DNA of 64,000 nucleotides, from the NCBI RefSeq assembly GCF_008629675.1, contig NZ_VWOX01000002.1, forward strand, positions 682,001 through 746,000, given 5' to 3'. Positions 35,466 through 43,200 of the stretch are shown here, piece by piece. Under the pieces are notes generated by a model. It had not been told where the DNA came from. It searched no databases and saw nothing but the letters and a program-made list of their open reading frames with translations. The first letter of the stretch is position 1; each line of letters begins with the position of its first letter. The DNA comes from Roseiconus nitratireducens (lineage in GTDB: Bacteria; Planctomycetota; Planctomycetia; Pirellulales; Pirellulaceae). Both the position numbers and the translations under genes were made by a program.

Positions 35466-36891
35466 TAATTTGTTGGCTAAGTTGGCGGGCGAGGTCGCGG
35501 CCATCGTAGTTCGCTCGGGCCGATTCTCGGTCTTGTGGCTGACAGCTTTCGATCCGCTCCACACATCGCTGCAGCGTCGCTGCGATCTCCTCAACGTCTC
35601 CCGAACCCACCGACCAAGCATTGCCTGCCTCTCGGATCACATCACTCGTGGCTCGGCTGTCGCAGACCGCTAGGATCGGTTGATCAAACAACAGCATCTC
35701 GTACAGCTTGCCTGGTACCTGCAGCGGTGTCGCCGGCTGCACAATCAACAGGATGTCGGCGCCCGCCATTTGCTCCATCACCTCGTGATGGGACATTGGT
35801 GGAAGACATTCCCATAAATGATCGATGCCGAGCTGCCGAGCCATCCCGGTGGGGTCAAACTGGCCAGCCACCACGCCGATCTGCTGGAAGCGGACGTCAA
35901 TCCCCTGGCGGTGCAGCTGCGCGATCGCGTTTAAAATCGGTCCCGGATCGCGCTCGCCGTACAGCGTTCCCGGGTGACACAGTACCGGAACGGGCCGGCG
36001 ACCGTCTGCCGCCGTCTGCTCCCGCTGCCGCTCCCGCAGCTGTTCGGCAACGGGCACAAGATCAGGATCGTAGCCATTGGGGATCGCAACAATTTTCTCG
36101 CTCGGCAGATCAGGGTAGGCCCGCCGGAAATCCTCCGCCGACGCCTCGTTATTGACCACCACACAATCCGCTTCCCTGACAACCTGTCGCTCGAAATAGG
36201 GAAACAGCCGCTGCCCCCACGGATTCCTGGCCTTGATCCAAGCCTTGCGGGCAAAGGGGTCGCGGAAGTCGGCGATCCAGGGCAGCCCCGTCTGCCGGTG
36301 AATTTTCAAGCCTGCCAAATGCGCCGAGTGGGGTGGACCGGTGGTGTAAATTGCGTCGAAGTCGCCGTCGCGGCAAAGCTCGAGTCCTCGCACAGCGGCT
36401 TGACGGGACCAACCGATATATTGATCGGGGGTTTCCGTGATCAGTTCCCAGCCGGGGCGAAGGACGTTTTTGGTTGTGCGTTTGAGTGGGGCCAGCGGAC
36501 TGGGCGTGGCTCGGTCGCTCGGCGACTGGTTTACGGCGTCCGCGTTCGGTGGAGTCGGGGGCTCGGGAGATTCGCCGACGCGGTGGATGATGACGTCGTC
36601 AGGTACCTGAGCCAGTAGCGACTCGCCGCCGGGATCCGGATCGCAGTTTCGAGTGAGTACCGTTGGATGACAGCCAAACTCGCCCAAGTATTTGACGAAC
36701 CGGAGTGTGCGATGAACGCCGGCCGTTGCTGCGGGCGGGAAATTGATCGCGAGCATGAGCAGATTGGTTTCGCGAACCGGATTCTCTCTGACTTCAGATG
36801 ACCGAGCGTTCGATTGGGCAGTTGTTGTGTTCAAGGAGTCTTCGGTGTCGAAGCTTGGCCGAGAGTAGGTCAGGTCAAATGCTGATGCCAA
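35428..36891 (-). CDS. Glycosyltransferase family 4
   Basis: The frame encodes up to 487 residues. NLLMLAINFPPAATAGVHRTLRFVKYL is the N-terminal strand and glycine loop, followed by VLTRNCDPDPGGESLL, FDAIYTTGPPHSAHLAGL, WIADFRDPFARKAW and CVVVNNEASAEDFRRAYP. The donor part has IVAIPNGYDPDL, LCHPGTLYGERDPGPIL and LLIVQPATPLQVPGKLYEMLLFDQPILAV. This belongs to the GT4 subgroup with TGPPHSAH and DFRDP motifs common in exosortase-type clusters. The start is uncertain: TTG 36891 lies inside the end of the MITE-like copy, TTG 36834 is next, and the first ATG is 36756 within the first strand. The C-terminal RTQRSQPTTPP is encoded by the three-copy repeat. Confidence 0.85.
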   Translation of the reverse strand: MASAFDLTYSRPSFDTEDSLNTTTAQSNARSSEVRENPVRETNLLMLAINFPPAATAGVHRTLRFVKYLGEFGCHPTVLTRNCDPDPGGESLLAQVPDDVIIHRVGESPEPPTPPNADAVNQSPSDRATPSPLAPLKRTTKNVLRPGWELITETPDQYIGWSRQAAVRGLELCRDGDFDAIYTTGPPHSAHLAGLKIHRQTGLPWIADFRDPFARKAWIKARNPWGQRLFPYFERQVVREADCVVVNNEASAEDFRRAYPDLPSEKIVAIPNGYDPDLVPVAEQLRERQREQTAADGRRPVPVLCHPGTLYGERDPGPILNAIAQLHRQGIDVRFQQIGVVAGQFDPTGMARQLGIDHLWECLPPMSHHEVMEQMAGADILLIVQPATPLQVPGKLYEMLLFDQPILAVCDSRATSDVIREAGNAWSVGSGDVEEIAATLQRCVERIESCQPQDRESARANYDGRDLARQLSQQIMRTQRSQPTTPP

Positions 36892-37026
36892 GCTGGACTG
36901 TCACTTTGAGTGAGAAGCGGGACGCTGGCCGCGGTTCTTTTCGCACGAACCGGCGGCTAGCGTCTTGCCGCTCATTACACGGCAAATCAAGGCCTTTCTG
37001 ATTGAACGTGGCGTTGTCGAGCTTGG
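36888..37026. repeat. MITE-like element, copy A
   Basis: The 139-bp element begins CCAAGCTGGACTGTCAC; the reverse complement of its end is CCAAGCTCGACAACGCCAC, so the termini are inverted repeats (10 of the first 11 bases match). Inside is a large imperfect hairpin, GACGCTGGCCGCGGTTC / GAACCGGCGGCTAGCGTC, around an 8-9 base loop. It then shares a 26-base core (36949-36974) with copies B and C, with one mismatch. It fills a third of the gap between the GT4 and the deacetylase gene and touches the TTG start proposed for the GT4. Confidence 0.85.
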
Positions 37027-37061
37027 TTACTACTTGAAAGACCAGGCGAGCCGCGGTCGGC

Positions 37062-37076
37062 GCGGACTTCGTCCGC
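37062..37076. promoter_or_regulatory. Perfect inverted repeat (hairpin)
   Basis: GCGGACTTCGTCCGC forms a 6-bp GC-rich stem around a TTC loop, in the 390-base gap downstream of the minus-strand deacetylase gene and upstream of the GT4 gene. It could be a weak terminator or an element remnant. No U-run follows on either strand. Confidence 0.4.
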
Positions 37077-37160
37077 TTGGGTGGCAGTGGTGTTTCTGCT
37101 AACCAGACGTTTTGCGGTCATTTGCCCCTCTCTCCACGGTCCCTGCCCCTGCCTCTCTTG

Positions 37161-37179
37161 TGCATCGATCGTCGATGCA
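37161..37179. promoter_or_regulatory. Perfect 8+3+8 inverted repeat, possible operator
   Basis: TGCATCGATCGTCGATGCA is a perfect dyad with 8-base arms and a TCG centre, about 270-410 bases upstream of the GT4 start options and 100 bases after the deacetylase stop. Arm length and spacing fit a dimeric DNA-binding protein site, but no regulator is encoded nearby. Confidence 0.4.
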
Positions 37180-37281
37180 GTGGTGCCCTTTCGGATTGAT
37201 GACGGGCGTTGCGAGATGCTTCTTCCTTGGAAGATTTCGCTTGTCGTGGATGGCGGTCGGCTGAAGCCTCCACACCAACGA

Positions 37282-38235
37282 TCAGGCCTCATTTTCCTTG
37301 AAGGCTACGTTCTGGCTAGCGACCAGATTCGCATTTTCGCCAAGCGTTTCGGCGGCGTCACAAGATGCTCCGTTTGCATCGGTTGTGCGCGACTCCACCG
37401 CACGCAAAACACTCTCCATCGTGTCAAACGGATACGTCGACAGCATCCGCCGCAGCCTGCCCTCGGTTCGCTTCAGACCGACGTAGTGACGAAAACGACT
37501 CCTTCGTTCGATCCCACGAATCCGCGGCTGCCCCGGATCGACTTCCCACGGATGCGTGTAGAACATCGCCGGGCGTCCGTGAGCTTGGATTCTGCGAATC
37601 GCTTGCGACGTCATTCCCCACGGCAGCAGCCGGAAATACCCGCCGCCGACCGGTACCGAAACGCCTCGGACCCGGGCAATCGAAGGCGGGAACTCGCGAA
37701 TGCGACCGGCCGGTGTTTGGATCCAGTGAATTTCCTTCTTGGCGTTCGGCATCCCGTAGCGGTCGTGCCCGCGAATCGGGAACACGCTGCTGTCGACCTT
37801 GAACCCCTGCTGGACCAGAATCTCCAACGCCCAAAGCGACTTGCCGGTGATCGAAAAGCTGGGCGCCCGGTAGGCCGTCGGAACGACACCGCACGCGCTG
37901 GCGATGGCCTCTTTGCTGTCGGCAAGATCTTTCGCAAAGGCTTCCGGGGTCAGCGAATACACCAGCTGGTGCCAGAATCCGTGCGACGCAATCTCATGGC
38001 CCTCTCGGGCGATCCGACGGACCAGACTGGGGTGCCGCTGCGCGACCCACCCCAAGATAAAGAACGTGCCACGCACGTTCGCGTCATCCAAGACGGCCAG
38101 CAGACGCTCGGTACTAGCGACGACGCGGCTTTCGAACTGATCCCAATTCGCACGTCGGATTTTTTTTTCGAAGCCAGAGACCTGGAAGTAGTCTTCGACG
38201 TCGATCGTCATCGCGTTGGGAACAGACACGGACAT
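37282..38235 (-). CDS. Polysaccharide deacetylase, XrtA/PEP-CTERM-locus type
   Basis: The protein has 317 residues and the features of the exosortase-locus deacetylase group: NAMTIDVEDYFQVSGFE at 7-23 with the catalytic/metal DVEDYF motif, RGTFFILGWVAQRHP, GHEIASHGFWHQLVYSLTPE (HxxxH metal site), YRAPSFSITGKSLWAL (the RAPxFS motif), and a C-terminal DUF3473-like part with GGGYFRLLPW and FYTHPWEVDPGQPR. Full domain length, no truncation. No signal peptide is evident; homologues are usually cytoplasmic. It may deacetylate an N-acetylhexosamine of the repeat unit. ATG 38235. Confidence 0.92.
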   Translation of the reverse strand: MSVSVPNAMTIDVEDYFQVSGFEKKIRRANWDQFESRVVASTERLLAVLDDANVRGTFFILGWVAQRHPSLVRRIAREGHEIASHGFWHQLVYSLTPEAFAKDLADSKEAIASACGVVPTAYRAPSFSITGKSLWALEILVQQGFKVDSSVFPIRGHDRYGMPNAKKEIHWIQTPAGRIREFPPSIARVRGVSVPVGGGYFRLLPWGMTSQAIRRIQAHGRPAMFYTHPWEVDPGQPRIRGIERRSRFRHYVGLKRTEGRLRRMLSTYPFDTMESVLRAVESRTTDANGASCDAAETLGENANLVASQNVAFKENEA

Positions 38236-38430
38236 CGCTTTAGAACAACGCGCGGGCGGTGGCAGGCAAACGGTTTCGGGAGTGAAATCAGTAGACCGAA
38301 ATCAACACGTTGTCAAACAGGGTCGGAAGCGATGTCGTGGTTGTAGGACTTGTGCGGCCGAGCGGGGCGCGGGGTTGGGATACGTCGCTCGAATCGGAAG
38401 GATGGGCAGACCGGACCCGAATGGGAGCAG

Positions 38431-38456
38431 ACCGGCGGCTAGCGCCTTGCCGCTCA
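38431..38456. repeat. Core fragment of the MITE-like element (copy C)
   Basis: A 26-base stretch starting ACCGGCGGCTAGCGCC is identical to positions 54152-54177 of copy B and differs by one base from copy A. The left hairpin arm and the terminal inverted repeats were not found around it, so it is a truncated copy in the 233-base gap between the sugar transferase and deacetylase genes. Confidence 0.75.
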
Positions 38457-38468
38457 GGGAGTCAGAGC

Positions 38469-39383
38469 TTATTTGGGATGGCGGGGGCGATCGACACGCA
38501 GGCTGGTCGCTGCGACGACCGGCACGCCGTCACAATCGGTCGAACCGCCACGATGTCCGTCTTCGGGAAGCAGTCCTTGGGCCTCCAACACGTCGCGTCG
38601 GCAAAGTTTCATCCATCGCATCACCGTCGTACCGCGGATGCCGACCATCCGCATCACCGTCGCCATTACCATCCGCAGATCCAACCACAGGCCCGCGTTT
38701 TCGATGTAGTGCAGATCCAGGCATTGTTTGCGGCGGACGTCGTCGATCGTTCGATCCGGCTCCAGATTGATCTGGGCAATGCCCGTGATCCCGGGTTTGA
38801 CGGCCGTGCGATCGTAGTAGCCGTCGATTTTCTGGGCCAGCTTCTCACAGATTTCGGGACGCTCCGGCCGGGGACCGGTGAGCGACATTTCGCCTTTGGC
38901 GACGTTCCACAACTGCGGCAACTCGTCCAAGTGGGTTTTCCGCAAAATCGCCCCCAAAGGCGTGATCCGTGAATCCCCTTTGGTGCTCCAGCGGAGGACT
39001 CCATCGGCTTCCGCATCGGCGCGCATCGTCCGCAGCTTAAACACGTCAAACGTTTCACCATGCAGCCCGACGCGTCGTTGGCGATAAAGTCCGGCTCCCT
39101 TGCTGGTCAGCCGGACCAGAACGATCAACAACAGGATCAACGGGGCGACCGCGAACAGCATCACGGTCGACAGCACGCGTTCGACCTGATACTTGCGGCG
39201 AAAATAGCGGCCACGCTGGACCGCATCCCACTGCTGCCCGCGGGCCTGCTCCACCTTAGAAAGGCGGCGACGCCGCTGCACCGCGATCGGAGCGGACGCT
39301 TGTGGTAGGCTGGCGGTCATGATGGACGAATCATCATCGTCGTGTGCCGAGGCCCCAGCACCTTCGTAGTTGTATTCCAACAA
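38469..39383 (-). CDS. Initiating sugar-phosphate (polyprenyl phosphoglycosyl) transferase
   Basis: The protein has 304 residues and is a short monotopic-type phosphoglycosyl transferase. One hydrophobic segment (VLSTVMLFAVAPLILLLIVLV, about 68-88) precedes YRQRRVGLHGETFDVFKLRTM, LRKTHLDELPQLWNVAKGEMSLTGPRPERPE and VKPGITGIAQINL, the full WcaJ/PglC-like catalytic core. It lacks the five-helix N-terminal region of WbaP/WcaJ proteins. It would attach the first sugar phosphate to undecaprenyl phosphate. TTG 39383 is chosen because GAAGGA lies just upstream; ATG 39320 is an alternative. Only 12 bases separate it from the EpsI gene. Confidence 0.92.
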   Translation of the reverse strand: MLEYNYEGAGASAHDDDDSSIMTASLPQASAPIAVQRRRRLSKVEQARGQQWDAVQRGRYFRRKYQVERVLSTVMLFAVAPLILLLIVLVRLTSKGAGLYRQRRVGLHGETFDVFKLRTMRADAEADGVLRWSTKGDSRITPLGAILRKTHLDELPQLWNVAKGEMSLTGPRPERPEICEKLAQKIDGYYDRTAVKPGITGIAQINLEPDRTIDDVRRKQCLDLHYIENAGLWLDLRMVMATVMRMVGIRGTTVMRWMKLCRRDVLEAQGLLPEDGHRGGSTDCDGVPVVAATSLRVDRPRHPK

Positions 39384-39395
39384 CGCTCTGGTCCT

Positions 39396-40115
39396 TCAAT
39401 GAATGAGTGGTTCTAGATGTGGTAGAAGCGAAGCGAGAAAAGACTTGCAAGCATTAAAATCAGACTGAGCAACCGGCCCCGCCAGTTGGATCTTGTAAAG
39501 ATCGGCCGTGGGCCAGAATCGCGGATGATCCGCCGCCGTGAATGCGTCTCCGTTGGACCACCCGTACCAAACTTCCAGCGAAGGATCGGGATTCCCATCT
39601 TCCAGGAACTGAACGGACCAGAAATGGTGTTGCTGTCCGTCGGTCGTCACGGTCTCAACACGTGCCTTCCCAGCTTGCTCGGTGCCTTCGGAGCTGTAAC
39701 AGATCTCGGGGGTGTGCACCGCAATCGGTCCGCGGGGCCCGTACAGGACGGCGACGTTGATGATCGATCCGGTGGGCTGGTGCCGGTAAACACGCACGAC
39801 CGAGCCGTAGCACCGCAACATCTTTGCCGCACTGTCCGCCAGTTCTCCTTCTTCGACCAACTGCCAGTCGCCGAATTCAGCCGGAATCTCCAACAACTGC
39901 TCGCCCAGACGCGTCTTGTCTTCGGCCAGCGACCAGCGGCCGTCCAGGTAGCCGTGGACGACGCCCGACATCACGATCAGCACCAGCAAAGCGACGACCG
40001 CGTAGCGACGGGAGTTGAAAGACGGTTTGGAGTTCGAATCAGACAAGGGACGATCGTGGCGAACGGGGGACGTGAGGGAGTGGCAAATCAGGGGATTTGG
40101 GGCGGCGTGCCCCAT
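39396..40115 (-). CDS. epsI: EpsI-family exosortase-associated protein
   Basis: The protein has 239 residues. A membrane anchor (YAVVALLVLIVMSGVVHGYL, about 37-57) is followed by an exported EpsI domain: IPAEFGDWQLVEEGELADSAAKMLRC, VAVLYGPRGPIAVHTPEICY (the conserved P-x-x-C of the family), then FWSVQFLED and VWYGWSNG. EpsI proteins occur fused to, or next to, exosortases in exopolysaccharide loci; their exact role is not settled. Here it is encoded apart from the exosortase, behind the TPR and kinase genes. ATG 40115. A TGACAA-N3-TTGTCA hairpin lies upstream. Confidence 0.85.
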   Translation of the reverse strand: MGHAAPNPLICHSLTSPVRHDRPLSDSNSKPSFNSRRYAVVALLVLIVMSGVVHGYLDGRWSLAEDKTRLGEQLLEIPAEFGDWQLVEEGELADSAAKMLRCYGSVVRVYRHQPTGSIINVAVLYGPRGPIAVHTPEICYSSEGTEQAGKARVETVTTDGQQHHFWSVQFLEDGNPDPSLEVWYGWSNGDAFTAADHPRFWPTADLYKIQLAGPVAQSDFNACKSFLASLLPHLEPLIH

Positions 40116-40166
40116 GTTAACCCGAAGCTTTCAGATTAGTGAACAAATATGAATTTTTCCGGTGGC

Positions 40167-40184
40167 TGTGACAAAGCTTGTCAG
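40167..40184. promoter_or_regulatory. Small inverted repeat upstream of epsI
   Basis: TGACAAAGCTTGTCA is a 15-base stretch with 6-base arms and an AGC centre, in the 146-base gap between the TPR gene stop and the epsI start. It could mark an operator or a partial terminator between the large TPR gene and the downstream operon. Weak evidence. Confidence 0.3.
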
Positions 40185-40261
40185 TAGTTCTGATCGTACC
40201 CGTTGAGAACGTTCGGCCGGGTGGGCAGTACACAGAATCGATGCTCATCTGACGGGTTTTT

Positions 40262-43200
40262 CTAAAGTTGTTGTCTGTTCCGGATCAGGTCATCCAGCGC
40301 AGCGTCGAGATCACGTTGGAGGGCCGAAGAAATCTCGCGTTCCTCGGGTGTCAGAGCATCCAAATCGATCGCATCGACATCGATGGCCGACCACATCTCG
40401 CGTGCCTGGTCGATTTTGCCCTGGGCGACCAACGCCAGAAACATGTGGAACGAGAACCGAGGGTTGGACGATTTTTCGATGGCCGCCGCGAACGCGTCAA
40501 TCGCCTCGGTCAGTTTCCCGGCCTTCAGGTAGACGGTTCCCAACGTATCGAGCAATTCCGGGTTCTCACCGGCCAACTTGATTGCCTGCTGGATCGGCTT
40601 GATTCCATCCACCGCCCGGCCGGGAAGCTGCGTGTACGCCATCGCCAAATTGTTGAGCGCCCGAATCCGCGTCGGATCCAGTTCCAGAACACGGCGGTAG
40701 CGTTCGATGGCATCACGGACGTCGCCGTGCTGGAACGCCCACGTCGCGATACTCTCCAACAGGGGAGCATCATTAGGATATTTCTTGTAAGCCTGCTTCA
40801 GCAATTCCACGTGCTGCGGCGACACCTCAGAAGGCTTGATCGACAGCATCGCCTCCACCATCAACATCGCGGATTCCGCGTCACCTTCCGACTTGTACCG
40901 CTGGGCCGCGGTTTCGGCCGCTTTGGCGTACTGACCGCTTTTGGACAGGGCCACAATGTAGTACTTCAACGTCTTCGGGTTGAATTTGTAAGCCTCCGCA
41001 AGCCATTTAACGCTTTCCTCGGCGAAACCAAGCTTCAGCAACGTCGATCCGGCGACAGCGTCCACGCCTCCCTCGTCGGCCACCGCCTCATCGGATTTCG
41101 TCTCATCCGCCCACTGCTCAATCCACTGCGCGACCGATGATCTGTCCCCCGCCTTGTTGGCGTAGACAATCCCGATCCGTAATGCCGCAATCGCCCCGCC
41201 CGGTGTCGAATGCAATTGATCGAGTAACTCTTTCACCTTCGGCAGGTCATCTTGATCTCCGTAATCCAACAGAAAGCCCGCATACCGGAACTGATCGCCG
41301 ACTTTTGGCTCTTCAACACTGGCCAACCGTTTCAAAATTTGCTCGGCCTGGTCAAGAAAAGCCTGCCGGGCGTTCTCATCAACCGGCGACGGTTGGCTAT
41401 CCTCGCCTTCACCGGACGGCGTCTCGGTTTTCGCCAATCGGATTAAGACAAACGCACGAACGAGCGACGCGTCATGCTCAAATTCCGGTTGTTCCAGTGC
41501 GATCGTCTCGAGCCTTTCCAAAGCTTGCAACTGCTGGTTGCGATCACCTTTGACGCCGAGCAAGACCGCATACTGGAATTGATTCAGCGAAGCACCGTCA
41601 GCATCTGCAAGCAATTCGGACAGTTCTTGCCAATCGACGTCACCGCCACCGCGGGCCATCAACGCAACGGCCAACTCGCTGCGCACCTGTGGGGTCTTCG
41701 GAAACTCGCTCAGGGCCTCGCGAAGTACCTGAATCTGGTCATCCAGACGGTCTTGGATGCGGTACAGACGGGCCAGCGCTCGCTTGGTTCTCCACGAGGA
41801 GCGGAGTTGATCAGCACGTTCCAGCTGTGCAATCGCCGGGTCAGTCTCGCCAAGTGCCAGATGAGCCCGCGCCGCAACCATCGCCCGATCGGCGTCGTCG
41901 ATTCCGTTGGAGAGAACAACCTCCAATTGCTTTCGAATACTGTCCGAATCGCCGAATTGAATCTCAATGTCCAATCGGACCGCCTGCAATGCGATGTCTC
42001 CGTCCGTGGTGGCGGATTCGGCATCAGCGATGGCTGACCGCGCGACCTTTTCAAGCTCCGCGCCGGTCAGCTGGTCCGTCGTATCAGACTCCTCCGTCGC
42101 GTCCGCCATGTCAGCCAACATCGCAGCAATCTTCGCAACGGCCAGGAAAGGGGTTTTCTCCGGACGCCGCTGTGCGGCATCCTGGGCGGCAGTCAATACC
42201 TGGGAGAGATTTTGGCGAGTACTAGCCGAATCAATCTGACGTGAACCGTAGGCGTCAGTGGCTCCATCGAAAACCATGGACGCACGCAAGATTTCTTTCT
42301 CCGCCTCTTCCATCCGACCAAGCCCGATCAATTGCTCCCACAGCAGTTGCCGTGTCAATTGTTGACGATCGCCCACGGCGATGGCGTCGCGCATCTGTTC
42401 GACTGCCTTCTCCGATTTTCCAACCAGAGAGTAAATCCAACCCTGCACCGCCATCGCCATTCCCCATTGCGGGCGGAAGACCAACACGTCGTTCAGATTG
42501 GACTGCGCAGACTTCAATTCTTCGTTGTCGGGACTGATCGCCCCATCGGAATTCAGCAGGTGCTGCACGGTCTGGCGAACGTCGATCAACCTCCAATACG
42601 TGCCGTGATCACCTTCCAAATCCTTGAGGGCCTGCCACCATTGCTTCGCATCTTCTCGACCACCCTCTGGAAGCCGCAACGCAAGCTCGTGCAGTGCGAA
42701 CAAATCTTGTACCGTGCGTTCCGGCTCCGGAATCATCTGCAAAGCTTCGTAGGCTAATTCCAATTCACCGGAACGTGCCGCGCAGGTCATCGCCAACTTC
42801 GCCAATTCGGCATCCACGTTGGCGTCGGAGCTCGGGTGTTTTTTAAGATGCTCGATAATTCCCTGCGCGGCCTGGGCTCCATCACCTCCGATGGCCTCGA
42901 CCACTGCATTGGCACGCACATACTCTGGAGATTCCGAACCTCGGATCTGGGCCAATCGCTCCAGCGTTCCCTGAGCTTGTTCGGAAAAACCAGCCACGGC
43001 CAAACGGCGGGAAGCAAAATCCTGGACTCTGGCGCTGTCGGGAAACCGATCGCTGAATTCAAGCAATTCGCCTAACATTCGCTCGGAGGTGACGAATGCT
43101 TCATAGGCAACACCGACAGGCGGCACGGACAATTCCAGAATCCGTTGCAGCTGACGCAACTCTTCAAGCAACCGCGTCGCGGATTCATTTCCGGCAACTT

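Noticed and set aside
37081..38346. Long plus-strand frame (421 codons) over the deacetylase gene
   Set aside because: Antisense to a well-supported deacetylase with all motifs; its translation is rich in Arg and Pro and has no recognisable domain. It is a shadow of GC-rich codon use.
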